Shown: positions 37,911-49,141 of the stretch, piece by piece | How positions within the stretch are numbered: position 1 is the stretch's first letter | How the letters are laid out: every line of letters begins with the position of its first letter | From: Codonopsis lanceolata | Lineage: Eukaryota > Streptophyta > Magnoliopsida > Asterales > Campanulaceae | DNA length: 64,000 nt | Assembly (NCBI GenBank): GCA_013146195.2 | Contig: CM028379.1 | Location: 63,495,631 to 63,559,630, forward strand | Reading direction: 5' to 3' | The notes under the pieces: generated by a model | Database searches by the model: none | Told to the model about the DNA's origin: nothing | Seen by the model: only the letters and a program-made list of their open reading frames with translations | Made by a program: the position numbers and the translations under genes

Positions 37911-38170
37911 CACAGGTCTAGTCTTTTCAGTATTTTATCTTCTTAATATGACCCTTTCTCCTATTCACAGGAGTATTCTCATTTCTCGGTATTCAGTTTG
38001 CCTTGCCAGTGGTTTGACTTTTCTTGGTCGGCGGCCTGAGGATGTGTTGTTATTCCGCATGCAGTACGCGTGTCCTCTCTTACAAGTTACAACCTTCGTG
38101 TCGTTTGTAATTGCGTGTGTGAGATAAATTATCAAGCGAAAATAAGAAAATTAAAATACTTGTGTGTTGC
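37850..38170 (+). pseudogene. Third, partial copy of MADS exon 7 plus 3'UTR
   Basis: Shared landmarks with copies A and B in the right order: ccaccgcca, gaccacttgg, ggtctagtc, a shortened form of cagtttgccttgcc, ttcttggtcggcggcctgag, tacgcgtgtcctctcttaca. No other exon of a third gene was found in the window. It implies that the tandem array once held at least three tails. Confidence 0.75.
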
Positions 38171-38182
38171 AAAATTTCAATT

Positions 38183-38411
38183 TCTCCTCATTTCCTTTTT
38201 TGTTCGTCCCAAAATAATTATCCACTTTAAAACTTACCTTTTTAGAACATCATTTTTATCACTTTACCCTTACTTTTTCACCTTACTTTAATTATGGGCC
38301 ACATACACATGAGCTTTAAAGGAAACTACACATTAAACCAATATAAATAATCGCTCAATTGTTTTTTCTTAATGCACGGCCGTTATGACAAATAATTAGG
38401 GACGGAGGGAG
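38183..38411. mobile_element. Stowaway-like MITE
   Basis: The right end ggacggagggag is followed by TA; the left end ctcctcatttccttttttgt is a decayed terminus. The body shares tttaattatgggccacata and aaggaaactacacattaaac with the 10418 element. Confidence 0.6.
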
Positions 38412-38414
38412 TAT

Positions 38415-39740
38415 TATTTTCATTTCTTTTTCTTTTATGTAAATTATGTGGACTTTTATTTATTTGTCCCTTTATATATTTTGTTTACTTTTTGCAACCA
38501 ATTGGCCGGATAAGTACGGTTACTGGTTTTGAGTAAGATCCTTTTCAATTATACTCTAAATAGTTCCCCGTATTATTCTGTGATGCTTTTCTTTTAAAGT
38601 TTTCATGCTTTTCTATTAAAGTTTACTTTTGAAATATATAACACACACACACACATATATATATCACGAACTAAAGTTTGTGATATTATTACAAATTTTA
38701 ATATTAATGTCATTAGATCAAATTTATTTAAATCTTTATACCGTTAGATCAAATGTGTTCTTTTTAAGTAATAACATGAACATTCCAAATCATCACCAAC
38801 TTAATCATCTAACAACTCTAATAATAAAACGTGTAATAATATCACAAGCTCTACCTCGTAATATCATTTGTTTATATGGTATAAAGTCTAGGTAGTCCAA
38901 AAATAGTAAAATTTCGTCAAATTTGTTTTTTTTCTTTAAATAGAAAGTTATTTATATGTAATAAAAGTGATGAGTCATGTATTGAAAATATAAATTTGAT
39001 TTTACATTCATTGATTACATCAAATATTGTCTTGGAATATAAAAACCAAATGCTACTTTGGAATATGAAAACAAATACTGCCTTACAAAATGAACAAGTT
39101 TATAATGATTTGAAAACATAGTTAACAAAATATTTCAACGCCATCAAAATCTTAATTTTATTATCCATTTTACATGCTAATAAATCAATATCAAGGTTTT
39201 TAATAATATTTTATACGTTAAAAATTTGTGATCTTATAAAAGATAAAAGATAACGAACTTCAACAACCGGCTTCAGTCAACATGTATTTTAAAAATCTTA
39301 TACTTTTACTTTTAGGTTAACAAATTGTTCTGGTCTAAAGATTTTGATATGAGATAAAGAGGTAAAGCCAACAAAATAACACAACAAATGTTGTGTATAA
39401 TGAATTCAGAGTACATCATATTACTAATACAATAATGTATTTCTATTTAAGTACTTGCAATTCATTCTTATAATATTATTTTATCTTTATTTTGCTTGAA
39501 TAAAATTTAATCTATAAGTATAAAACAGATCAGGGTCTAACTGGTGGCTCTGATCGAATTGTGCTAAACACAACTGATGGTCCAGATTAATTCGTAAGTA
39601 TGTGAGTTACAAATGAACCCCCCCAGTTATGAATTATGTTGAATTACCCCTCTACAATTATATATAAAACCTTCAGTTGTGAGTTTTGTTTGAATTATCC
39701 CGTCAGGGGTTTTGTTTATCCCGGCCATTAATTGAACTGA
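38415..39740. other. Intergenic, nothing recognised
   Basis: AT-rich sequence with a short AC/AT tract at 38641-38663. No gene seen. It may be the body of the Helitron-like element whose 3' end follows. Confidence 0.4.
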
Positions 39741-39753
39741 TTTCATATCAACA

Positions 39754-39783
39754 CCGTGCCTATGACACGGGCACATATACTAG
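39754..39783 (+). mobile_element. Helitron-like 3' terminus
   Basis: A short hairpin, CCGTG-cctatga-CACGG, is followed nine bases later by CTAG and then T, the layout of Helitron 3' ends (hairpin then CTRR, insertion before T). A second, similar hairpin, GTGCG-tttaa-CGCAC, followed by aaaactac, lies at about 39812-39841. No 5' TC end or RepHel gene was identified. Confidence 0.5.
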
Positions 39784-39849
39784 TTTAAGAACATATATGT
39801 CCGTGCGTTTAACGCACATGTGTAAAACTACTTATACTTATCATCTCTA

Positions 39850-41670
39850 AAACGTTACAACTTCATCTTTCACATTTAATATTAGCATATTGATTGTACT
39901 AAAGCATTTTTATAATTATAACTAACTTTAATGTTAGTTTTTTATCCTTAGAGATTGAGGAAAAGTAAAGAAGCGAATAAAGAAGGGTGAGACTATACAT
40001 ATCTCACTTTCTACTCTTCACCACTCATTTCCTGCATTTAGATGTTGTACCTTGTACTATATATTGTAAGAAATGGGGTGTGAACTATAGAAAGTGGGTG
40101 TGTATATTCCCACCAAGAAATAATTTGAAAAAGAAAAAAAATGAGAATTGTCGAAGATGTAGCTCTATTCTTGAGGTTGAAGATGATGAGTTTTAGAAAT
40201 TGTAATTACGCTCCTATTGTTTTAGCTTGCTGAAAGAAATACTGGGTCCTCACAGTTTTTCAATTTTCAGATGGGTCCTTATAAGTTTAAGAAATGTTAC
40301 TAACTTTAAATGGTCATAACTTATTCATTTTAAATTGGAATCAAGTGATTCAAAAGTTTAAATGATTATTTTTTAGAATACTTTTAAATAGACTTAATTT
40401 CAAAATCAGATTCTATGTTATTTTGAATTATGATCAAATACTGCACATTGTATTTGTAGTGATACTAATTAATGTTCATTGCTGAAAACATGACACTTAA
40501 AGTTGTTTCTTAAATTTCATTGTGCTATATGCTTAGATTGAAGCATGTTAGTTAGTTGGTTAGTTGAATTGTCTCGTGCTAAGGTAAGAGTTCTTGTTAA
40601 CCTAGTTATAATTCGTTTCTTGTCACTAAATTTTTTTTGTTGAATATTGTTCATATCAAGTTTAGATTTGATCTTGTTACCTCATTTGGAATTGATGATT
40701 CATATTTGTTTTACTACTCCGCCATATACACTTTGAGTTGTTACTATGTTACGATTTGATAGCATCACAAGTTGATTGTTCCATCATTGGTTGTTGGTAT
40801 TTGTTTTTGCGACTCTAGTCAAAATGACATCTATAGTGACACTTTAATATTTGAGTCGATTGTTTGCAGGTATGGTGCCCGGCTCAAGTGTTATGGAATT
40901 TGGATTCACACCATTGTTAATCATTCTTATTCCTCCATTCTTCAATAGAAAAATATGATTGTTTAATCTTGTTTCACAACTATTGTTATCAGATTGATAT
41001 AGCTACAACTTGTATTTCGATACATTGTCACATCCTTAAATGTTGGCAGGTTCTTTACTGGGTAATTTGTGCTCACCTTTTTTTTTTCACTTCAAGTGAT
41101 AGTTAGAGGGAAACTTGTAGTCTGGCTTGAGTCTTACAACTACAAGTTGTATAGCGATGCATGAGTAGCTTACTTTTTGTATTTTTGTCTATTTGTATGT
41201 ATAGTAGTGTGTACATTTTTTGGAGGGTTGTGAATATTTGAGTTATCAATAGACTGTTTAAGATTGCATGTATCCAAAGGATAGTTGCTTTGATATACCC
41301 GTACTCAGTTATATATGTATGGTATTTTGGTCTATTTTAATAAGGATATATTTCTTGATTTGGCCTTTCCTTAGAATTTTTTTTTCGGTTGTGTTTTTCA
41401 CCTCTTATGAGACGTGTAATCACGATGTTTGGGCATGACATACAATTATAGCATTATGATAATTAAGGGGCTATAAGTACTAATTATTGATTACCTCGTA
41501 ACTATCCGATACCAACTGCTTTTTAACATATCTTAATTTTTTATGAAAGTATAATCATCCCTAAATAACTTTCAAGCATCGTGACGTAGGAAATCATTAT
41601 ATCACTCAATATAATTTATTTAACTCAAACTCGACCCAATTGTGTCATTACTATAACCACATAATTTTCG
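39850..41670. other. Intergenic, nothing recognised
   Basis: AT-rich sequence with no supported gene, RNA or bounded repeat. Confidence 0.5.
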
Positions 41671-41671
41671 A

Positions 41672-43160
41672 GTGACAACTGCTACTCAAAATTTAGCCTA
41701 TTTTACGACTCCCATCTATTTTTTCGACTAAACGAAACATCTACTTAAGCTCATACCTAAGTTCCATGCCATAACAAATAACAAGTAGAGTTATTCTACT
41801 TGTTAATTATCACACTAACAAAAATCCATCTTATATAACATGTATAATTGCTAACACAAACAAAGGAAATAACAACTTACCGATTGGACGAATTTCTACT
41901 GATTAATTATTTCTACCTCCAATAATAATCCACGGCTTGCACCGCAGTTTCTACAAATAAAAATTGGCATTCTATAGCCAAAATCCTGATATGCACTCCC
42001 TATCTATCTCGGCAGCGTGGAGAGGAAAAGAAAGAATAATGAAAGACAATTGCCTTGGTATCCATCTAAGTTATAAAAGAGCTCACCAATTGACTTTAGC
42101 TAATTGGCGGCATAGAGATCCTGGCCACAAAATCCAACGGTTATGGGTCAATTACAAATAGCTCTCCTCAATTATGGGTCGAGTTCGAATTGTTTGTTGG
42201 TGTCCCGAATTGATCCTAGGCGTAATATCCAACGGCCATGAGTCAATTACAAACAACCCTTTTATAAATAACCCCCCTCAATTATGAGCCGAGTTTGAAT
42301 TGCGCCCCTCAACTACCATTTGAATTGAAATGACCAAACCTTCCTTTGGATTTACGAAAATTAAATTGTAAGGCATGGTATAGTTTGGTATAGTTGATGT
42401 TGTCCATGCATCTGAATGCTAGGAAAATACAGGAAAGGAAAGAACAAGTAAAAGTTCATTTTCTCACATCTAAAATGGGTTTTGGTTGCATCGAGTTCGA
42501 ATTGCGCCCCTCAACTACCACTTGAAACAATGTACCCCATCAATTGTAACATTTTCTCAAATCGCACTTTCTCTATAGGCAATGTCGTTTCAGCAACATT
42601 GAGCTTTCTTGAACACTAGATCCTTCGGCTCGTGACAACTGCTACTCATAGTTCACCCTATTTTTCTCCTCCCATCTATTTTTCTGACTAAATGAAACAT
42701 AAACTTAAGTTCATACCTAAGTTCCATGCGAAAACAAATAACAAGTGGAGTTATTCTACCTTGGAATTAAAGCACTAACAAAAATCTAGCTTATATATCA
42801 TATATAATTGCTAACACAAGCAAAGGAAATAACAACTTACCGATTGGATGAATTTCTACTAATTAAATATTTCTACCTCCAATAATAATCCACAGCTTGC
42901 ACCCGCTGTTTCTATAGAGCTAAATTGGCATTCTATAGCCTAAATCCTGATATGCACTCCCTATCTATCTCGGAAGTGTGGAGAGGAAAAGAAAGAGTAA
43001 TGAAAGACAAATGCCTTGGTATCTATCTAAGTTATAAAAGAGCTCTTCAATTGACTTTAGCTAACTGGCGGCACAGATAGACCATGGCCGCAAAATCCAA
43101 CGGTTATAGGTCAATTACAAATAACCCCCTTACAAATAGCTCTCCTAAATTATGGGTCGA
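41672..43160 (+). repeat. Direct duplication, two ~520-bp units offset by 960 bp
   Basis: Units at about 41672-42190 and 42632-43160 share gtgacaactgctactca at the start, cctccaataataatccac in the middle and taagttataaaagagctc near the end. Each holds a TATAAAAG box at the same place, so this may be LTR-derived (U3-like) sequence. No gene. Confidence 0.8.
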
Positions 43161-43207
43161 GCTCAAATTGTTTGCTGGCAACCCGAATTAACAATCACAA
43201 GATCCAA

Positions 43208-44655
43208 CTGTAAGACCCCGAACCTTCATATGTTTGACTTCCTTGTTTTTCGTGCCAAATGGCCGTAGCATTTCGTGTTTGGCTTGAGGTGAGAACCTTG
43301 GTATGTGTAGGGAGGCTATCTAGAGGTCAATACTTAGTTCTACATGTTCCATAGACTCTAACTTGTTAAATTTACAAGTTGTATCTCGACGTTGGTCGTT
43401 ATTTGACTCGGTCAAGAGTTTACTCGCGTAGCTCTTTCTCGTGACCTCGATTATACCTTAAGTCATTACTAGTTTGCCTTGAGTAGATTCATAGTGTTAG
43501 ACTTCATGGGGGATAGATTACCTAAGTCTATTTATGTTGTGATGCTAAATGCATCGCATTCGTCTCTATCGTGATGCGTGAAATCGAGTTTTGCAAACGT
43601 CGCGTTATTTGGAGTTTCGATTCTCAGGTTTGTTGTGTGAGTTCTTAAAAGAACTCTAATCTACATATTAGACTCTTAACTTGTCCCTAAACATGTCTTG
43701 ATTTGTTGTTCGGAAGCCTGGCTAATAGTTTAATCTTTCTCGGTTGTGTCGACACTCGTCGTCATTGTTTATTTTCGTTTGTGTTGTGTCGGTGACCGTT
43801 TGGGTCCCTTCTGGCTTTGTTTTGATCGTGGGATCATCTCTTATTATTTTGGGAACCTTTAGGGTCTTTTAGGACTTCTTTTAGAGAGTTTTTGGTTCAG
43901 GGGATCTTGCGGCCGCATTGGTTTTGGGGTTTGCGATCGCAAGCGTTGCATATGGTTCAACAAATTGGGAAATGGGACCTTGTGGTCGCATGGTCTAGGG
44001 GGCTTGCACGGTTTTTGATGTCTTATGATGTGTCCCACCATCATGTTCGACGAAGGGTCCTACCCTGAAGGTGCGATGTTTTATGATGATGTGTCCCACC
44101 ATCGTGTTCAGCGAAGTTGAGGATACGATGTCTTATGATGATGTCCCACCATCGTGTTCGACGAAGGGTCCTACCCTTAAGGATACGATGTTTTTATGAT
44201 GATGTGTCCCACCATCGTGTTCGGCGAAAGGTCCTACCCTTGAGGATACAATGTTTTTATTATGATGTGTCCCACCATCGTGTTCAACGAAGGGTCCTAC
44301 TCTGAGGATGCGATGCTTGATTCTGTTATACCACCCAGTGGCTGTAGTTTGTTTGCATGAGGCCGAACTACGTTTGGTTTGATTCCTGAGAAAGGGATAC
44401 GTAGGCAGCCTATTTCGGTAAGTGCGACCATCAGAGCATTTCATTGCATATCTGCTTAAAAACTACGATAACCTGCTATAACTGACTAAATATGTCTAGG
44501 GTATGTGAGATTTGAACTGCACCCTATAAACTGTCGCATATATTGCATTCCTCCCCATTATAATTTCCACGAAATTTGGGAGTCTATTTCTTATCAATGA
44601 TGTTCGTTTACTTGGTAAGTTTCGGTTTACCCGTAAACTCCATCGTTGAGGGCTC
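43208..44655 (+). mobile_element. LTR-retrotransposon 3' region, Tat/Ogre-like
   Basis: Begins near tgtaagaccccgaacc, an LTR-start-like phrase, and runs to the LTR at 44656. The phrase gggatacgtaggcagcc (44395) is common in the untranslated 3' part of plant Tat-lineage gypsy elements, as are tandem repeats like the minisatellite here. No pol domain is present, so this is a remnant. Confidence 0.45.
44010..44320 (+). repeat. Minisatellite, five units of about 54-72 bp
   Basis: The phrase tgtcccaccatcgtgttc (with variants) recurs at about 44032, 44091, 44143, 44205 and 44268, followed by gcgaagggtcctaccct-type sequence. It keeps frames open on both strands (for example 44117-44305 and 44133-44444), but these are repeat artefacts. 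Confidence 0.85.
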
Positions 44656-45660
44656 TGTAGACACCCCAATTTCGTACCCCTGGTATGTAACATGACATGA
44701 GATATCAAGACTTGTTAACAAGACTAACGAATTTCAAGTTACAGGGTCGAAAATGCAAAAAGCAAAAGCAATATGCATGAACAGTAAAGTGCAGGGGGCC
44801 TAAGTGCCAAAAAGAAGCAAGAAAAAGGGGCCAGGCGCCGCCCATAGTAACTCTGGGCGCCGCCCTCACTTCTTCCATGGGTGGCGCCCAAAAGTACGCA
44901 TTTCCCTGTAGCAGTTTGCCTAATGTGCAATTCTATCAGCGCACGGTACAAGCCGATGAAGCACATAAAGAAAAATCCTAACCACGAGGGAAAGCCTCTC
45001 TCAGCCTAAAAATAAAAAGGTCCGACTTGTGAATTCACAGATTGTTCAGACATAAAACACGCAGTGAGAATACGCTGTTAAGAAACAGCGCAGTGAGTTC
45101 TGAGAGAGCGCCTCGAGATAATTTCTTCCTCTAGCCCGAAGCTCTACCAAATCTCCCCAAAATAGCAAAACCAACTGGCCAAAGTGAAACCTAGTTACCC
45201 TGCTAGGATTCCGCCCTATTCCACCGATTCTAAAATCCCAAAAAGAACAGTTGTCCTGTCCGAATCCAGATGCCAAATCAACAAAAAACAAGCAGTTGTT
45301 CTGCCCGATTTCCGTCGTTAGCAAGCAAATAACAGTAAAAAAACAAGCAGTTGCTCCGCTCGGATCTCGAGGCTGAAAAGCAATTTTCGGAAGCAGCTAC
45401 TCTGCCCGAATCCCTGCAACAGCAAAACATCAGCAAAAAGACTCCCTCTCCCGAAAGAACAGAGCGAGCGCACCCTAAAATCTACTAGAAGCTAGTTGGT
45501 ACATGATAAAACCCCCACGCTTCAAGAGGTAGACTATAGGCGATATCCAAATTTCTATAGGCAATATCACTAAAAAGAGCCATTATTATGACCAAAATTT
45601 TATAAATGTATTTGTAACTCCAGGAAGGAGGCTGTTGCAAGTTTGTAATAATATAGATAC

Positions 45661-45727
<67 letters not shown>

Positions 45728-46020
45728 TTTCATCTGTTAAATAAATATAAAAAAACATATTTCAGCAAAAAAACTATTTTGAGACCGAAAGGGCGAGTTG
45801 GGTGCCTAACCCTTTCCACCTCGTAACTTAGCCTTCGACCCTTTTACAAATCTGGTTACACTTGGTTTTTCTTTATTTTCTTTAAAATAAAGATGACGAC
45901 TCTGTTTATCACATTTTGAGTCCATAATTGAGGCCATGCGCATTCCACGCGCCTTAAAGGTTTTGAAACCATCCGCTTTTCATTATCAGGGAACGGTCGT
46001 AAAAATCCGGGGCACTCACA
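44656..46020 (+). mobile_element. LTR of a Tat/Ogre-like element, about 1365 bp
   Basis: It starts TGTAGACACCCCAATTTCG directly after a purine-rich stretch (gagggctc) and ends ccggggcactcaca. It contains gggtgcctaaccctttccac and taaagatgacgactctg, typical of this lineage. An internal GC-rich part repeats ggcgccgccc (about 44826-44892). No matching target duplication was found on the right. The boundaries follow pattern, not alignment. Confidence 0.5.
45663..45730. repeat. Compound microsatellite (AT)n(TTTA)n
   Basis: About 33 bp of AT followed by about nine TTTA units, inside the LTR at 44656-46020. Confidence 0.95.
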
Positions 46021-46389
46021 CTACTTTGTTAGTCTAGGGTAGTTAATCAACAACGTTATACACATTACAAATTTCTAAAATGATAAATCATTCTATAGTC
46101 TCAACTCATTAAAGTTCATGTTAATTCGTAAACACATCTCATCATATTCACTTGAATAGTATCGCACATTAGATACAATACATTATGCTCTAACAGCATC
46201 TAAAGGGTCTCAACGTCGAAATTGAAGATACGCTCTACAATATCCATGAATGGTAATCCATTCTTCAAATCAAATCAATCCTTCTATACTCGATGTTCAT
46301 GCATCGAAAGATACACATTCTAACCATTGGAATTACAACTTAGTAATAACTCATTCTGTGTAGCCATTTTGTAAAATTGACCAATAACT

Positions 46390-47040
46390 CATCATAACTC
46401 TAAATTTCATGAATCTTATATATTCTGAAACTAGTCTCTTCAAACTATAACTTAGCCTTTTAAATCACTTCATTCGGATTTATATTCATCGAAATATAGT
46501 CACTTCAATTTCATGATAACAATCTGATTTCCTGCTATTACACATTCTGCCAAGTCAACTTGTAAATTCAACTATTAATTCCTTACAACTACAAATTTCA
46601 TGAATTTTATATATTCAGAAACTAGACTCTTGGAACTATAATTTAACACTTTAAAGTACTCTATTTGGACTTGTATTCTTCATAATACAGCCACCTCAAA
46701 TTCATGTTAAAAATATGATTCTCTGTTGTGACTCATTCTGCTTAGTCAACTTATAAATTCAACAATGAATCTCTCACAACTCCAAATTAGGTGATTATTA
46801 CCTATTCTGAAACTAGACTCTTGATACTACACTTTAGACTTTTAAATTACTCCATTAATACTTGTATTCATCAAAATACAGTCCCTCTAAGTTCATGTCA
46901 GAAATCAGTTTTTCTGTTGTGGCCTGTACTTCATGTCTATCATAAAAACTTCACAAAAAATTCCTCATTAATCCAAATGACACATATTTTACATTTCCAG
47001 AAACTAGACTCTTTGAGCTAGAGTTTACCATTTTAAAACA
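46390..47040. repeat. Four diverged tandem units of about 190 bp
   Basis: Each unit contains a form of tattctgaaactagactctt (about 46425, 46613, 46804 and 46998) and about 60 bp later a form of ggatttgtattcatc. They are far diverged from each other. It lies in LTR-like sequence bounded on the right by the ggggtcttaca end at 48886. Confidence 0.75.
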
Positions 47041-47823
47041 CTCCAATTGGATTTGTATTCATCTATTTATGATCATATTAATATCATGTTAATAACCAGT
47101 TTCCCTTGCTCAGACTCACTGTCGTAGCCATGGTTCGTGATTTATTAAAAAATACTTCCCGAACTCAAAAATTTATGCAATTTTACAGAGCATTTATCAA
47201 CATACAAACGTACAACATATAATACTTTTAGACAATTCCATATAGTAGATTAGTACCAGTATTTTTCCGAATTTGCACAAAACTGAGATTTTTCTGATTT
47301 TGAATGTCTTGTTTCTAACACCCCCATTCCAACCAAATTTCCTTCTACATCAATTCCATAAACCCAACAACAACCATTTGAATTCAAACCCATATATTCA
47401 GTAATCAAAACCCCAAGGAAACACATCACATAGATATGTAATAACACAATAAATCAAGAAAATCAAGTCTCTAACAACCTAGCATCCATTTGAGCTAGAA
47501 AGAGGGAGTAGGGGTTTTAGTCACGTACCTATTTTGGCCAATAAACTCGAAAGACAGTGGGGACTAACATGAGGGAAAGACTCTATTCGTTGAGGGCTTC
47601 GCGATGGCGGTCTAAACTCGACGATCGGACGGTCAGATCTCCGGGAATTGCCAGAATCTCTATGGGAGCTCTCTTCCTCTCTGCTTTCATGGTGGCAGCT
47701 CAAAAATGAAGAGGATGAAGGAGTTTTAGACCTTAAAGAAAGGCTAAGGGACCATGTTTCCCCCCAAGGGAGTGCACAAGAGAAACAGAAGGGTTTAATT
47801 AGGGGATAGGATAGACATCTCAC

Positions 47824-47827
<4 letters not shown>

Positions 47828-47884
<57 letters not shown>
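47828..47884. repeat. (AT)n microsatellite, about 57 bp
   Basis: Uninterrupted alternating AT within retroelement-derived sequence. Confidence 0.95.
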
Positions 47885-47887
<3 letters not shown>

Positions 47888-47889
47888 GT

Positions 47890-48886
47890 CCGTTGCTACA
47901 GTAACCAGCCTACTACAGTGATTTTCAAACGGCTCACTTTGAACATCGTTCAACGAAACGACGTTACTTCTCCTGACACTCTATAATGTCTAAAATAAAA
48001 GTCTTAAAAATCTCAAACCAAACAAAAATATTTCGAGGGTTCCTCGATCAAAACAACTCAGCTGTGTACCACAATCGGTCTGTACTACCCAATTGGTTTA
48101 ATTATAAATCAACTCTAATTTGACTCCGTAAAATGAAATACAATACCACATAAATATTTCTAACACGTAGAGACTAATATATTATTCCCTCAATCAATAT
48201 TTTAACTGTCATACGAATTAACCCTGTAGGGTCAATTAAAATACTAAAACAGTTTGAGGTCACAACCGCTAATTATTTATTTGCCCCTACACGTCAAATA
48301 ATAATTTCTTATTATTATATTGTAATTTTTATAAGGGTATAATCATCCCCTAAATAAATTACAAACCTCAAAGGAGTCAGTTACACAACTCCATAATTTT
48401 CGGGTACAAAGTAAGCCTTCAACACATACAACACTCCTACGAAGTCGAAATTAAAAACGAGAAAATATTCGATAACAAATCGAGCTTGGAAGTTAAAACT
48501 AAGAAACTCGCAAATGGTAGAGTATGACTGAATATCATGTAAGTGAGGTAAATGGGCCCAAAGCCTAACGGGCCAAACAAGTGACTAAAGCCCAAAAGCT
48601 ACCCAAAACTTCGGATAACTTCAAAGACGTGCCTGAGATGATCTATAAGTCCAAAATTTACAAATAAGATGTGGTTAGAAAGCCCTTGAAGTCTAGTTTC
48701 TAACGCATCAAACGGATCTCTATTCTGAGTTGTTTACACTAAACTGTGGTTGTTTAACTACATGTTGTATCAGGCATGCGTGAATACGCGGCCCAAACTG
48801 AAAACCGATCTCAAGCGTGTGCAATGCTACACAAAACTCAATCAAAAACCATTCCAAGTTAATCCTAAGGAATCGGGGTCTTACAC
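47890..48886. mobile_element. LTR-like sequence ending ggggtcttaca
   Basis: The right edge aatcggggtcttaca at 48872-48886 is the inverted counterpart of the tgtaagaccccg phrase at 43210, so these may be the two ends of one LTR split by insertions, or ends of two related LTRs. It abuts the gag fragment at 48887, so one element is nested in the other. No gene. Confidence 0.4.
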
Positions 48887-49141
48887 CCATCATATTCTCT
48901 CGGTGATTTTGTGGTATCTATTCAGGAGGAACATCTAGTCGATGGTCATCACCCTCAGCTCTCTCGTTCCCTCTGGGTACACTCTGCCTAGTTCTACCAG
49001 TACTAGTACCTTGACTAGTCTCCACCATTATTACACTTGCCATAAACACTCGGTGTAAGTAATAACACAAAAATCATACCATACCCACCTAGGCCGAGGA
49101 ACCTATCCTGGCTGACAGCTAAGTCAAGCTCTGATACCAAC
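48887..49141 (-). mobile_element. Gypsy element 5' internal region: primer-binding site and gag start
   Basis: Read on the minus strand: TTGGTATCAGAGCTTGAC (initiator Met tRNA binding site) next to the LTR, then a leader, then an ATG at about 49030 followed by VETSQGTSTGRTRQSVPRGN, a basic gag-like N-terminus. It is stopped after about 36 codons and cut by other LTR-like sequence. No pol. Confidence 0.6.

Larger units (their letters stand above)
29185..37930 (+). repeat. Segmental duplication, right copy (MADS copy B exons 2-7 and flank)
   Basis: Collinear with 2910-10120 at an offset of about 26 kb. Differences are large indels: no LINE in intron 2, an extra ~350 bp AT-rich block at about 29580-29930, an AT expansion after exon 2, and a ~0.9-kb extra block in intron 5. 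Exons are the best-conserved parts, consistent with continuing selection on both genes. Confidence 0.85.

Noticed and set aside
44117..44444. Overlapping plus and minus frames rich in repeated motifs
   Set aside because: They are the minisatellite read in different phases, not proteins.
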